Source: an uncultured Blautia sp. (GTDB lineage: Bacteria > Bacillota > Clostridia > Lachnospirales > Lachnospiraceae). From it: a DNA stretch of 64,000 nt. This document shows, piece after piece, positions 42,438 through 53,095 of this stretch. Positions within the stretch are counted from its first letter, which is position 1; the number at the start of each line of letters is the position of its first letter. The position numbers and the translations under genes were made by a program. A model generated the notes under the pieces. The model made no database searches. It saw nothing but the letters and a program-made list of their open reading frames with translations, and had not been told where the DNA came from. The DNA is taken from NCBI GenBank assembly GCA_900542045.1, contig UQMI01000014.1:1-64000 (forward strand), written 5' to 3'.

Positions 42438-43349
42438 TTATTTTCCCAATTCCAGCATTCTGTGCAGAGGCTCCAGCGCCTTCCGGCGCGTCTCCTCGGA
42501 GATCTCCACCGGATGCTGCCCGTATTTCAGACTGTCCCGCACTTTTTCCAGCGTGACCTTCTTCATATCCTGGCAAAACTGGCCGCCGCTGACCGGATAA
42601 AAGGTTTTTCCCGGATTTTTTTCCCGCAGCTCATACAGCACGCCGTTTTCCGTGCCAATCAGAAATTTTTCATCCGGACTCTGGGACGCATAGGCAATGA
42701 TCTGGGAAGTGCTTCCCACCATATCTGCCAGTTCCAGTACCCGGGGCGTACACTCCGGATGCACCAGCAGCTTCACTCCCGGATACTTTTCCCTGGCTGC
42801 CAGAACCTGTTCCTCTGTGATCTCTTTATGTACCGGGCAGTAGCCTTCGTTGAGAATCACGTTTTTTTCCGGGACCTGAGACGCCACATAAGCGCCCAGA
42901 TTCTGATCCGGGATAAAATAAATGTTCGCATTCGGCAATTCCCGGACGATCTTCACCGCGTTGGCAGAAGTCACGCACACATCGGACTCTGTTTTCAGCT
43001 CTGCTGTGGAATTAATATAGCAGACCACGGCCAGATCCGGATATTCCTGCCGCAGCTGCCGGATCTTCTCCTTTTGCGCCATATGGGCCATGGGACAGTC
43101 TGCACAGGCATCCGGCAGCAGCACTGTCTTTTCCGGATTCAGTATCTTCGCGCTCTCTCCCATAAAGGAAACCCCGGCAAACACAATGGTCCGGGCAGGC
43201 ACCCTGGTGGCAGCCTCACTCAGATAATAGGAATCCCCAATATAATCCGCCACGGCCTGCACCTCATCCGGCACATAATAATGGGCCAGGATCACCGCAT
43301 TCTTTTCTTTCTTCAGACTCTGTATCTCTTCTGTAATTGTTTGATTCAT
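42438..43349 (-). CDS. nadA: Quinolinate synthase
   Basis: GGGGAGGAG lies 5 nt before the ATG at 43349 (MNQTITEE), giving 303 residues. It shows the triplicated NadA fold with ILAHYYVPDEVQ, FAGVSFMGESAKIL, the cluster cysteines in LPDACADCPMA, HPECTP and GGQFCQDMKK, and YINSTAELK. With NadB it makes quinolinate from iminoaspartate and dihydroxyacetone phosphate using a [4Fe-4S] cluster. It is the first gene of nadABC and is preceded by the operator and promoter at 43427-43467. Confidence 0.97.
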   Translation of the reverse strand: MNQTITEEIQSLKKEKNAVILAHYYVPDEVQAVADYIGDSYYLSEAATRVPARTIVFAGVSFMGESAKILNPEKTVLLPDACADCPMAHMAQKEKIRQLRQEYPDLAVVCYINSTAELKTESDVCVTSANAVKIVRELPNANIYFIPDQNLGAYVASQVPEKNVILNEGYCPVHKEITEEQVLAAREKYPGVKLLVHPECTPRVLELADMVGSTSQIIAYASQSPDEKFLIGTENGVLYELREKNPGKTFYPVSGGQFCQDMKKVTLEKVRDSLKYGQHPVEISEETRRKALEPLHRMLELGK

Positions 43350-43426
43350 AAACTCCTCCCCGAAAACGGGCATCACCCATTTCTTTTTCCCACTATTCCT
43401 GTCAGCTCACACTGACGTTCTTCCGC

Positions 43427-43467
43427 ATTATACACCATGTTTTTACAACTGACAAGACAGTTGTAAA
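43427..43467 (-). promoter_or_regulatory. nadA promoter with NiaR-type operator
   Basis: TTTACAACTG (43442-43451) and CAGTTGTAAA (43458-43467) form a perfect 10-bp palindrome with spacer TCTTGT on the minus strand, similar to known Firmicute NiaR sites. It covers the -35 TTGTCA (43450-43455), which is 17 bp from the -10 TATAAT (43427-43432). Binding there would block polymerase. Confidence 0.85.
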
Positions 43468-43574
43468 TTCTTTTTGTCTATAAGCTCCTTTCCTGTGTCG
43501 GAAAAGGCCCTTGCACCGACAGGAAAATGGGAGTATGATGCTGTAGAAAACAGCTGCTATTACAGGAGGTTTCC

Positions 43575-44519
43575 ATGGATAATCTGATTTTTTGTCTCAA
43601 TGCCACAGTTCCTGTTTTTCTGTTGATGCTCTTTGGAATATTTTTTCGAAAGATCGGGCTTTTTCGAGATGAGTTTGTAAAAACACTGAACAAATTTGTA
43701 TTTTCTGCCGCCCTGCCGGCTCTTTTATTCGAAGATCTGGCCTCTGTGGATTTTGCCAGCGCCTGGAACGGCTCTTTTGTCCTGTTCTGCTTTCTGGCAA
43801 CGCTGGCCAGCATTGCCATTTCCATCGGCCTTTCTTTCCTGTTAAAAGACCGCTCCCTGCGGGGAGAATTTATCCAGGGCGCTTACCGCAGCAGCGCCGC
43901 CCTGCTGGGGATCGCCTTTATCCAGAATATCTACGGAAGTTCTGCCATGGGACCCCTGATGATCATCGGAACCGTCCCGCTTTATAATATCATGGCCGTA
44001 GTGGTCCTGGAATTTACCCGCCCGGGAACCCACTCCCTGAACCGAAAGCTTTTGCTGAAAACCCTGCGGGGAATCCTGACCAATCCCATTATCCTGGGAA
44101 TCGTTGTGGGCGTCCTCTGGTCTGTGCTGAAGCTTCCCCAGCCGCCGATCCTGGAAAAAACAGTCCACAACTTTGCCTGTCTGGCCACCCCTCTGGGCCT
44201 TATGGCTATGGGTGCTTCTTTCCGGGCGGAAAAAGCTGTCGGCTGTCTCCGTCCGGCCATTGCCGGCAGTCTTCTGAAGCTGGTGGGATTTGCGGCTCTG
44301 TTCCTGCCTCTGGCCATCCATATGGGATTTGTTCAGGATGAGCTAGTGGCTATTCTGGTAATGCTTGGCTCCGCCACCACCGTCAGCTGCTTTATCATGG
44401 CCAGAAATATGGGCCATGAAGGAACCCTGACATCCGCCATTGTCATGATCACCACGTTGTTCAGCGCTCTGAGCATTACCGGCTGGCTGTTCCTGCTGCG
44501 GACTATGGGGCTGATCTGA
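43575..44519 (+). CDS. AEC-family (auxin efflux carrier-like) transporter
   Basis: The 314-residue protein has about ten transmembrane helices in two inverted halves, with the AEC landmarks NATVPVFLLMLFGIFFRKIGLF, LNKFVFSAALPALLFEDL, GAYRSSAALLGIAFIQNIYG, and TNPIILGIVVGVLWSVLKLPQP before the second half. Bacterial AEC members export or import carboxylates such as malate or malonate; the substrate is not predictable. GGAGGTTTCC precedes the ATG. It stands alone between the divergent nad operon and the convergent Crp/Fnr gene. Confidence 0.92.
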   Translation: MDNLIFCLNATVPVFLLMLFGIFFRKIGLFRDEFVKTLNKFVFSAALPALLFEDLASVDFASAWNGSFVLFCFLATLASIAISIGLSFLLKDRSLRGEFIQGAYRSSAALLGIAFIQNIYGSSAMGPLMIIGTVPLYNIMAVVVLEFTRPGTHSLNRKLLLKTLRGILTNPIILGIVVGVLWSVLKLPQPPILEKTVHNFACLATPLGLMAMGASFRAEKAVGCLRPAIAGSLLKLVGFAALFLPLAIHMGFVQDELVAILVMLGSATTVSCFIMARNMGHEGTLTSAIVMITTLFSALSITGWLFLLRTMGLI

Positions 44520-44547
44520 AGGAACCGGCATCCTGGCAAAGCGTCTG

Positions 44548-45258
44548 TTATTCTAAAGGGAGGTCTGAACGATCCGTTCTGCTTTCCTTTAAGATGACAA
44601 AGTGGTTTTTCTCATATTCCAGGATTCCCTCTTCCCGCAGACGGCTCAGGGTACTGGACATGGCACTGCGGTCCACCGAAAGATAATCTGCCAGCTGCTG
44701 CCGGTTGAAGGGAATGGTAAATGACTGGCTGCGGCAGGCCTGGGAACAGGCGGACAGATAGGACAGCAGTTTTTCCCGCAGGGTGCGCCTGGACATATGC
44801 TGCACCTTCCGGGTGAGCAGCAGATTTTTCTGGGCCAGGGTCTGCATCAGATTCCGGAGCAGTCTCTGATGAAAAGAGCAGGCCGACGTACAGGTATGCA
44901 AAATCCGCTTCACATCCAGCAGGAGCACCTCCGTCTGCTCCAGTGCCGTAACACTGACCTGCATTTCTTCCGTCTGGAGGCAGGCATACGCCTCTCCAAA
45001 CATCTGCCCCGGCCCGGCATGATCCAGAATGCTGCGGTTTCCCCAGAAATCATCCTGAAAAATACACACCTTTCCCGCCAGCACCAGTCCCACGGCCTCT
45101 GCCGTATCACCCACCCGATAAATGGACTCATTTTTCTTAAATGTCTTCTGTTCTGCCTGCAGACAATTCAGCATGGCAGCCAGATCTTCCGGATCGATCC
45201 CGTAAAAAAGCGATGTATTCTTTAATAAAGATAAATAAGGTCTGAAATCTTTCTCCAT
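44548..45258 (-). CDS. Crp/Fnr-family regulator, likely controlling hcp
   Basis: The 236-residue regulator has a cyclic-nucleotide-binding-like beta-roll (about 15-135, KNESIYRVGDTAEAVGLVLAGKVCIFQDD), a dimer helix, and a Crp-type HTH (FNRQQLADYLSVDRSAMSSTLSRLREEGIL). The N-terminus has no four-Cys FNR cluster and only scattered cysteines (Cys27, and two in CTSACSF). It is divergent from a ferredoxin-hcp operon, the usual HcpR context, where it would activate hcp under nitrosative or nitrite stress. The site GTTGT-AAAA-ACAAC lies between. Orthology to HcpR is inferred from context. Confidence 0.9.
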   Translation of the reverse strand: MEKDFRPYLSLLKNTSLFYGIDPEDLAAMLNCLQAEQKTFKKNESIYRVGDTAEAVGLVLAGKVCIFQDDFWGNRSILDHAGPGQMFGEAYACLQTEEMQVSVTALEQTEVLLLDVKRILHTCTSACSFHQRLLRNLMQTLAQKNLLLTRKVQHMSRRTLREKLLSYLSACSQACRSQSFTIPFNRQQLADYLSVDRSAMSSTLSRLREEGILEYEKNHFVILKESRTDRSDLPLE

Positions 45259-45384
45259 TTCTGTTTCTCCTTTTCCGGTAGTATGGCCGCTATCCCTTTC
45301 TCCATCCGAATCTGGTCAGCCCCAGAGACGAATTCCGGCCTTTTTCCCCTGGTATCTCTTATATTTTGAAAAAAGAATCTTTTT

Positions 45385-45426
45385 GTTGTAAAAACAACAG
45401 ACTTATTGTTTTTATTATATTATGAT
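45385..45426 (+). promoter_or_regulatory. Crp/Fnr-type activator site and -10 box of the ferredoxin-hcp operon
   Basis: GTTGT-AAAA-ACAAC (45385-45398) is a 14-bp palindrome. TATGAT at 45421-45426 is the best -10 and would start the RNA near 45433, which puts the palindrome centre at about -41.5, the class II activator position. No good -35 is present, as expected. Confidence 0.7.
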
Positions 45427-45475
45427 AACTACAGTTTTACAAGTCAACGCTTAATTTTTCAAAGGAGGAAGCCTT

Positions 45476-46153
45476 ATGCTCCGTAAGATCATTAAAATAG
45501 ATTCTCAAAAATGCAATGGATGCGGCGCCTGCGCAGCCGCCTGTCACGAGGGAGCCATTGCCATGGTGGACGGAAAGGCGAAGCTGATCCGGGACGATTA
45601 CTGTGATGGACTGGGAGACTGTCTCCCGGCCTGCCCCACAAACGCCATTTCTTTTGAAATGCGTCAGGCCGCTGCCTACGATGAAGCTGCTGTCCGGGCC
45701 CACCTCTCTTCCCGGCCCTCTGCCGCTCCCTCTTCCGAAGCCCGGGAACAGTCTCAGGATCCGGCTGCCCGGCCCAGTGCTCTTTCCAACTGGCCGGTGC
45801 AGATCAAACTGCTCCCTGTGGAGACGCCGTATTTCCATCAGGCAGATCTGCTCATTGCCGCAGACTGTACGGCCTTCGCCCATGGAGATTTCCATGATAC
45901 TTTTATGAAAAACAGGGTAACCATCATCGGCTGTCCCAAGCTGGACATGGTGGACTATGCCGAAAAGCTGGCGGAAATCTTCCGCAGGAATCCCATTTCT
46001 TCCATTACCCTTACCCGTATGGAAGTTCCCTGCTGCGGCGGTCTGGCCCAGGCAGTGAAAACAGCCCGGAAGCTTTCCGGTAAAAATATTCCCATGAAAA
46101 CCTATATCATCAATATACAGGGTGAAATTTTAAAAGAAATCAAGGAGGATTAA
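45476..46153 (+). CDS. 4Fe-4S dicluster ferredoxin-like protein of the hcp operon
   Basis: The 225-residue protein begins with a ferredoxin fold of two clusters: CNGCGACAAAC (C-X2-C-X2-C-X3-C) and CDGLGDCLPACP (C-X5-C-X3-C). A Ser/Pro/Ala-rich linker follows (about 80-105), then a conserved C-terminal domain with LLIAADCTAFAHGDFH, IIGCPKLDMVDYAEKL and VPCCGGLAQ. This pattern is the companion of hybrid cluster protein in anaerobes and probably delivers electrons to it. AGGAGG precedes the ATG, and hcp starts 3 bp after the stop. Confidence 0.9.
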   Translation: MLRKIIKIDSQKCNGCGACAAACHEGAIAMVDGKAKLIRDDYCDGLGDCLPACPTNAISFEMRQAAAYDEAAVRAHLSSRPSAAPSSEAREQSQDPAARPSALSNWPVQIKLLPVETPYFHQADLLIAADCTAFAHGDFHDTFMKNRVTIIGCPKLDMVDYAEKLAEIFRRNPISSITLTRMEVPCCGGLAQAVKTARKLSGKNIPMKTYIINIQGEILKEIKED

Positions 46154-46156
46154 GAA

Positions 46157-47755
46157 ATGTGCAATACGATGTTTTGTTTTCAGTGTGAACAGACAGCAGG
46201 CGGTACCGCCTGCCAGGGAAAGGCCGGCGTCTGCGGAAAGACTGCCGATGTGGCCGGTCTTCAGGACTCTCTTACCGGCGCTCTGATCGGCCTGGCCCGT
46301 TCTGTGGGAAATCAGCCGGTATCTGACCAGATTTACCGTCTGATCATCGAAAGTCTCTTTATGACCGTAACCAATGTGAATTTTGATCCGGAAGTTCTTC
46401 AGGCACAGATCCGGGCTGTCCAGGGCGCCAGAGAACTGTTCGCTCCGGAATGCGGCGGATGCGGTTCTCCCTGCGGACGCACAGAGGATTATGATATGAG
46501 CCAGATCTGGAATGCTCAGGAAGATATCCGCTCCCTGAAATCTCTGATCCTGTTCGGCATCCGGGGTGTGGCAGCCTATGCCAGCCATGCTCTGGCCCTG
46601 GGCTACACCGATGACAAAATCAATGCCTTCTTCCTGGAAGCTCTGGGCAGCCTGGGCGAAGATCTGACCATGGAAGAGCTGCTCCCTCTTACACTGAAAG
46701 TGGGCGAGATCAACCTTTCCTGCATGGAGCTCCTGGATCGGGCCAACACAGAAACCTACGGCAATCCGGAACCCACCACCGTATCTCTCACGGTGGAGAA
46801 AGGTCCCTTTATCGTGGTAACCGGCCATGACCTCCGGGATCTGCAGCTTCTGCTGGAGCAGACCGAAGGCAAGGGTGTGAGCATCTATACCAATGGAGAA
46901 ATGCTCCCTGCTCACGCCTACCCCAAGCTGAAAGCCTATCCGCATTTTAAGGGAAATTTCGGCACTGCATGGCATAACCAGCAAAAAGAATTTGATCATA
47001 TTCCAGGCGCCGTCCTGTACACCACCAACTGCCTGATGCCTCCCAAAGACAGCTACCGGGACCGTATTTTCTCCACCAACTCGGTGGGCTATCCGGGAAT
47101 GGTATACATCGATGAGCGGAAAGACTTCACACCTGTCATCGAAAAGGCACTGGAACTGGGCGGATATGAAACAGACCAGACCTTTGCCGGCATCAACGGC
47201 GGCACCCAGGTCACCACAGGATTCGGACATCACGCTGTGCTCTCCGCTGCCGACACGGTCATCGAGGCTGTAAAATCCGGCGCCATCTCTCACTTTTTCC
47301 TGGTGGGCGGCTGCGACGGCTTCCGCAAAGAGCGCAGCTATTATACCGACTTCGTAAAACAGGCTCCAAAAGACAGTATGATCCTGACTCTGGCCTGCGG
47401 AAAATACCGCTTCAATGACCTGGATCTGGGCACCATCGGCGGCCTTCCCCGTATTCTGGATATGGGTCAGTGCAACGATGCCTACAGTGCCATCCGTGTG
47501 GCAGTGGCTCTGGCAGATGCCTTTGGCTGCTCCGTCAATGAGCTGCCTCTGACCCTGGTGCTCTCCTGGTATGAGCAGAAAGCTGTCTGCATCCTTTTAA
47601 CTCTGCTGCACCTGGGCATCAAAAATATTTACCTTGGCCCAACACTGCCGGCTTTCGTCTCTCCCGGTGTACTTCAGTATCTGGTTGAGCACTATCAGAT
47701 TCATCCTACCTCCACACCGGAGGCCGACCTGACAGAGATCCTGCAGAAAGACTGA
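46157..47755 (+). CDS. hcp: Hybrid cluster protein (hydroxylamine reductase)
   Basis: The 532-residue protein shows the N-terminal cluster cysteines MFCFQCEQTAGGTACQ...GVCGK, the hybrid cluster ligands in GHDLRD, TNCLMPP, HFFLVGGCDGFRKERSYYTDF and LACGKYRFN, and the glutamate in INGGTQV. It has the class III (short-spaced) N-terminal motif of anaerobes. Hcp reduces NO to N2O and can S-nitrosylate proteins; older naming is hydroxylamine reductase. AGGAGGATTAAG precedes the ATG. Its last 55 nt overlap the convergent pabC gene. Confidence 0.97.
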   Translation: MCNTMFCFQCEQTAGGTACQGKAGVCGKTADVAGLQDSLTGALIGLARSVGNQPVSDQIYRLIIESLFMTVTNVNFDPEVLQAQIRAVQGARELFAPECGGCGSPCGRTEDYDMSQIWNAQEDIRSLKSLILFGIRGVAAYASHALALGYTDDKINAFFLEALGSLGEDLTMEELLPLTLKVGEINLSCMELLDRANTETYGNPEPTTVSLTVEKGPFIVVTGHDLRDLQLLLEQTEGKGVSIYTNGEMLPAHAYPKLKAYPHFKGNFGTAWHNQQKEFDHIPGAVLYTTNCLMPPKDSYRDRIFSTNSVGYPGMVYIDERKDFTPVIEKALELGGYETDQTFAGINGGTQVTTGFGHHAVLSAADTVIEAVKSGAISHFFLVGGCDGFRKERSYYTDFVKQAPKDSMILTLACGKYRFNDLDLGTIGGLPRILDMGQCNDAYSAIRVAVALADAFGCSVNELPLTLVLSWYEQKAVCILLTLLHLGIKNIYLGPTLPAFVSPGVLQYLVEHYQIHPTSTPEADLTEILQKD

Positions 47756-48448
47756 TACTCCCTTAACAGCCGTCTGCCTGTTTCCTGGGACGCAAACCAG
47801 TGGCGTCCCAGGGAAATGGCCGGCATGACCCCCATCAGCGAATTGGTCAGGAACATCTCTTCCATCTCCGGCACCTCTCCCGGATAAATTTCCCTTTCTT
47901 CCACCTCATAATGGCTGCACAGGTATTCCCGAAGGATTCCAGGCAGGAGACCGCAGGCCACCGAAGGCGTGCAGATCCTGCCATTTTTCACAAAAAACAC
48001 ATTGGTGCTGGCACCTTCCGCAATAACACCTCTGGTGTTACAGAATACAGGTTCCTGGATTCCCCGTCTGGAAGCCTTTCTCTTTTCCCAGATGCAGTCC
48101 CCATAATTCAATGTCTTATGATAAGTAAAAGGAGATGTCTCATTTCTTTTTACCGGAGAAAAATCTGTGGCAAATCCCTGCTCATATTCCCGATCTCCAT
48201 AGGGATTTTTCCGCGTCGTCACCAGAAGATTTTTTTCAGAAACGGTGATCTTCAGCACCTGCCGGCCCATCTTCATCTCCGGGCGCGCCAGCGCTTTCTC
48301 CACTTCCTGCCCGATCTTTTCAACCGGCACCAGCACATGCAGAAAATACAGGGCCCGTTCCAGACGTCTGTAGTGTTCTTCCAGCAGGACCGGATATCCT
48401 TCTTCCACTGCAATGGTCTCAAAGGCGCCAATCCCGAAAAAGTATCCC

Positions 48449-48462
<14 letters not shown>
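47701..48462 (-). CDS. pabC: Aminodeoxychorismate lyase (class IV aminotransferase)
   Basis: The ATG at 48462 is preceded by GGGGAGAGAG; 253 residues. The fold-type IV pattern is seen: GYFFGIGAFETI at the start, LKITVSEKNLL, the PLP Lys in YHKTLNYGDCI near residue 120, and GVIAEGASTNVFFVKNGRICTPSVACGLLPGILRE. It releases pyruvate from aminodeoxychorismate to give p-aminobenzoate for folate. The start overlaps pabB by 14 nt. The last 18 codons lie in antisense to the end of hcp and are probably not conserved; a 13-bp hairpin at 47781-47816 lies within the gene. Confidence 0.93.
47781..47816. terminator. Hairpin after hcp, inside pabC
   Basis: TTTCCTGGGACGC and GCGTCCCAGGGAAA pair over 13 bp with one bulge and a 9-nt loop, 26 nt after the hcp stop. 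No T-run follows on the plus strand, so it would be at best a weak hcp terminator. Confidence 0.45.
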
Positions 48463-49828
<1,366 letters not shown>

Positions 49829-50486
49829 CTGTCCTCCACCATTCTCTGCATATTTTTGTATAGTTTTCCAGAAGTGCATGACCATATTCTGTCAGTACAG
49901 CTTCCGGATGAAACTGAATCCCGTACACCGGCAGCTCCCGATGACGAATGGCCATGACAGCCCCGTCCTCTGCCATGGCATCGATCTGAAGCCGGGAAGG
50001 AAAATCTTCTTCACTGACCACCAGGGAATGGTACCGGGTCACCTGATAGATGCGGGGCAGGCCGGCAAACAATCCTGTGCCTTCCGTGGTAATGGCCGTG
50101 ACCTTCCCGTGCATGGGACGGACCCCCTTCCGGATCTTTGCCCCAAACACATGGCCAATGATCTGGTGTCCCAGACACACCCCCAGGATCGGGATCCGGC
50201 CAGCCAGCTTTCTTACGATTTCTCTGCAGTTTCCGCAGTCTGCCGGGCTTTTGGGCCCCGGTGAGAGGATCAGTCCCTCCAGCCTTCCGTCCTGCATCTG
50301 CCTTTCAATCTCTTCTGCCGTGATCCGGTCATTGCGCACCAGTACCACCTGCTCTCCCAGCTCCTGCAGATACCTTGCCAGATTATAAACAAAGGAATCA
50401 TAATTATCGATCATCAAATACATGTGGTTCCTCCTTCTTCGTATTGCTTGCCGCTTGTTTCGTTAAAATAATCCCTGGGGAGCTTT

Positions 50487-50535
50487 TGCGTGACAGGAAA
50501 GCCAAAACAGAATGTTCTGCTTTCCTATCAAACAA
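50487..50535 (+). repeat. Dispersed palindromic repeat family A, copy 4
   Basis: TGCGTGACAGGAAAGC ... TGCTTTCCTATCAAACA, preceded by GGGGAGC, in the gap between pabA and birA. The inner AGAATGTTCT palindrome is kept; the outer arms differ from copy 1 at three bases. The remaining 50424-50699 sequence shows no gene. Confidence 0.85.
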
Positions 50536-50699
50536 AAAAAACTGCCAAAGCAGCAGCCCGGTCTCCCGAACTCTGTCCTGGCAGTCTTCCAGACAACTCC
50601 TGTCTGGGCACACCCTTATTTATTTCTGATCCGTCCGTCTGCCGGCAGCTTTGCGTACAAAGCATGCCGGGAAATGGTGAAACTATCTTATCATGAAAT

Positions 50700-51683
50700 T
50701 CACGTTCCGTCTATCCCCAAAATATGCACTTCTCCGGAAGAGAGGAATTCCCGGCTCCCGTCTTCCCGTTCCACCTCCAGATGGAACTCCTCATCCAGAC
50801 CCACGGCAGTTCCCCGATAGGTCTCCTTTCCTTTCTGCACCAGGATCTCTTTTCCCAGCACCATGGATTTTCTCCGGTAGCTTTCCGCATATCCCGTCCC
50901 GGGAAGCTCCTGGTAATAAGCCCAGAAACGCTCCAGGATCCGGGCTATGATCCGGTTCCGCACACCCCATGCTCCATCCACGGTATCCAGTACGGCTCCG
51001 GCGCTCTCTCTGATATCTTCCGGCCAGCCCTCCGCCGGCGGGAACACATTGATCCCAATTCCCAGCACCGCATACTCCAGCTTCCCGTCTTCCATATCCA
51101 CCGCTGCTTCGGTCAGGATCCCTGCTGCTTTCCGGTTGCGGCAGAAAATATCATTGACCCATTTAATCCGGGTCTCTTCTTCTGTGAACTCATCCAGTAC
51201 CTCCGCCACCGCTACGGCTGCACAGGTGGTCAGATATACAGCTTTGGAAAACTCCAGAGAAGGCCGCAGAAGGATGCTCATGTAGATCCCGCTGTCTTTT
51301 GGGGAAAAGAATGCTCTTCCGTTTCTGCCTCGTCCGCCCGTCTGTTCCTGTGCAATAAGAACCAGTCCTTCCGGCTCTCCGGCCTGGGCACGTTTCTTCA
51401 GCAGGGAATTTGTGGAATCCGCCGACTCGCAGACCTCCAGACGGAAAGCGCGGCTGTGCAGGTACGACAGGATCTCTTCTCTGGAAATGCGTACATTATT
51501 CTCCTCCAGGCAATACCCCCGGTTCGTCACTGCCCGGATGGCGTATCCCTCTTCCTGCAGGCTTTTTACGGCTTTCCATATGGTATTCCGGCTCACCTGC
51601 AGAGCCCGGGCCATTTCTCCGCCGGACACATAATCTCCCTTCTTTTCCACAAGAAATGTCAATACTCGTTTCTTTGCTGACAC
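50700..51683 (-). CDS. birA: Biotin--protein ligase / biotin operon repressor
   Basis: A GTG start at 51683 follows GAGGAAAG; 327 residues. An N-terminal HTH_11 (about 1-60, VSGGEMARALQVSRNTIWKAVKSL) marks the bifunctional repressor form, followed by the biotin ligase domain with STNSLLKKRA, the GRGRNGRAFFSPKDSGIYMS biotin/ATP loop, KWVNDIFCRNRKAAGILTEA and GIGINVF, and a C-terminal SH3-like domain. It biotinylates carboxylases and, with biotinyl-AMP, can repress biotin genes. The GRGR loop has GRGRNGR, the usual form. It is followed by the CNNM/CorC-like gene upstream on the same strand (40-bp gap). Confidence 0.96.
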   Translation of the reverse strand: MSAKKRVLTFLVEKKGDYVSGGEMARALQVSRNTIWKAVKSLQEEGYAIRAVTNRGYCLEENNVRISREEILSYLHSRAFRLEVCESADSTNSLLKKRAQAGEPEGLVLIAQEQTGGRGRNGRAFFSPKDSGIYMSILLRPSLEFSKAVYLTTCAAVAVAEVLDEFTEEETRIKWVNDIFCRNRKAAGILTEAAVDMEDGKLEYAVLGIGINVFPPAEGWPEDIRESAGAVLDTVDGAWGVRNRIIARILERFWAYYQELPGTGYAESYRRKSMVLGKEILVQKGKETYRGTAVGLDEEFHLEVEREDGSREFLSSGEVHILGIDGT

Positions 51684-51723
51684 GGTCTTTCCTCTTTTCC
51701 TGATCCTGCCGGAGCCAGATTTC

Positions 51724-53049
51724 TTATTTTTCTTCCTCTTCGGCCGTCTCTTCCGGCTCCTTCAGCCATACGACGGCCTCATCGATCATATGATTGGATA
51801 CATTTTTTACTTCAATCACCAGTCTTCCGTCTTCACAAACAAAACTCTCGCCGTTGTCCGGCACCCTTCCCACGACACCGCAGACATAACCGCTGAAGGT
51901 ATCATATGTGTCCGTAGGCAATTCCTGTTCCACCTCAGCTGCCACATCCTCCAGATCGGCTCCTCCCTGGATCCGCCAGCGCTGTTCTCCCAGCTTTTCG
52001 ATATCTTCCGGCTTCTTGGGCTCTTCTATGTCATCCAGATCGCCTACCAGAGCTTCCATCAGGTCATGAAGGGTAATAATACCGGACATGACTCCATATT
52101 CGTCGATCAGTACGGCAAAATACGTTCTCTTCTCTTTCATCTGGCGGAACAGCTGATTTGCTTTCATGGTTTCCGGAACGAACCAGGGTTTGTCAACGGC
52201 TGTTTCCATCAGATTTTCTCTGGAACGGTCTTCCGAACGGAAGTAGTCCTTGGTATCCAGAATTCCCAGCACGTCATCCTTTGTTTCTCCATAGACCGGA
52301 TAAAACGTGTGTCTGCTGTCTGCAATGATATGTTCCCAGATTTCTTCGCTGTCCCCGCAGAACAGTCCGGTCACCTCACGCCTGTGGGTGCAGATTTCTT
52401 CCACAGTGGTATCGTTAAATTCAAAGACATTCTGGATGATCTCATTTTCCTGGGATTCGATAACGCCCTGTTCATTTCCTTCCATCAGCAGCATACGGAT
52501 CTCTTCTTCGGAAACCGTATCCTCTTCCTCATTGGGATTGATTCCCATCAGACGCAGAACTCCGTTGGTGGATACGGTCAGCAGCCATACCAGAGGCTTA
52601 AATATTTTCGCCACGTAATACAGCATGCCTGCCATACCAAGTGCCATAGACTCGGATTTTTTCATGGCAACCCGCTTTGGAACCAACTCGCCGAATACCA
52701 GGTTAAAATAAGCCAGGATCAGTGTGATCAGAAACAGACATACCGGCCGTAAGACTGCCTCTGGTATCCCGATTCCTAGGCCCACCAGAAAACTCACCAG
52801 CCGCCCGGAAAAATTATCTGCCGCAGTAGCGCTCTGCAGAAATCCGGCCATGGTAATAGCCACCTGGATCGTTGCCAGAAAACGGGCCGGCTGCTCTGTC
52901 AGATAGATCAGTTTATTTGCTTTTCCATTCCCCTCCGAAGCCATTTTCTTCAGTTTGGTTTCATTCATGGATATGACAGCGATTTCCGCGCTGGCAAAAG
53001 TTGCGTTCAAAAAAATCAATAGAATAAGTAATACGATTGTCTGTACCAT
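51724..53049 (-). CDS. CNNM/CorC-family membrane protein (hemolysin-family; Mg2+/Co2+ transport-like)
   Basis: The 441-residue protein has the CNNM (DUF21) transmembrane domain (about 1-180; FLNATFASAEIAVISMNETKL, GELVPKRVAMKK), two CBS domains (about 195-330; RREVTGL, FPVYGETKDDVLGI, and FAVLIDEYGVMSGIITLHDLMEALVGDL) and a CorC_HlyC C-terminal domain. Relatives such as MpfA of Staphylococcus and Bacillus YhdP export Mg2+; the name hemolysin is historical. AGGAGA precedes the ATG. An unusual leader ORF and a terminator-type hairpin lie in front of it (53096-53216), suggesting attenuation. Confidence 0.93.
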   Translation of the reverse strand: MVQTIVLLILLIFLNATFASAEIAVISMNETKLKKMASEGNGKANKLIYLTEQPARFLATIQVAITMAGFLQSATAADNFSGRLVSFLVGLGIGIPEAVLRPVCLFLITLILAYFNLVFGELVPKRVAMKKSESMALGMAGMLYYVAKIFKPLVWLLTVSTNGVLRLMGINPNEEEDTVSEEEIRMLLMEGNEQGVIESQENEIIQNVFEFNDTTVEEICTHRREVTGLFCGDSEEIWEHIIADSRHTFYPVYGETKDDVLGILDTKDYFRSEDRSRENLMETAVDKPWFVPETMKANQLFRQMKEKRTYFAVLIDEYGVMSGIITLHDLMEALVGDLDDIEEPKKPEDIEKLGEQRWRIQGGADLEDVAAEVEQELPTDTYDTFSGYVCGVVGRVPDNGESFVCEDGRLVIEVKNVSNHMIDEAVVWLKEPEETAEEEEK

Positions 53050-53095
53050 TTTTTTCTCCTCTTGTTACTGTGAATCCGATTATAGAATAAAGCGC

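Noticed and set aside
53079..53084. TATAAT between the leader hairpin and the CNNM gene as a promoter
   Set aside because: No -35 box is found at 16-18 bp, where the terminator stem lies; its use cannot be excluded but is not supported.
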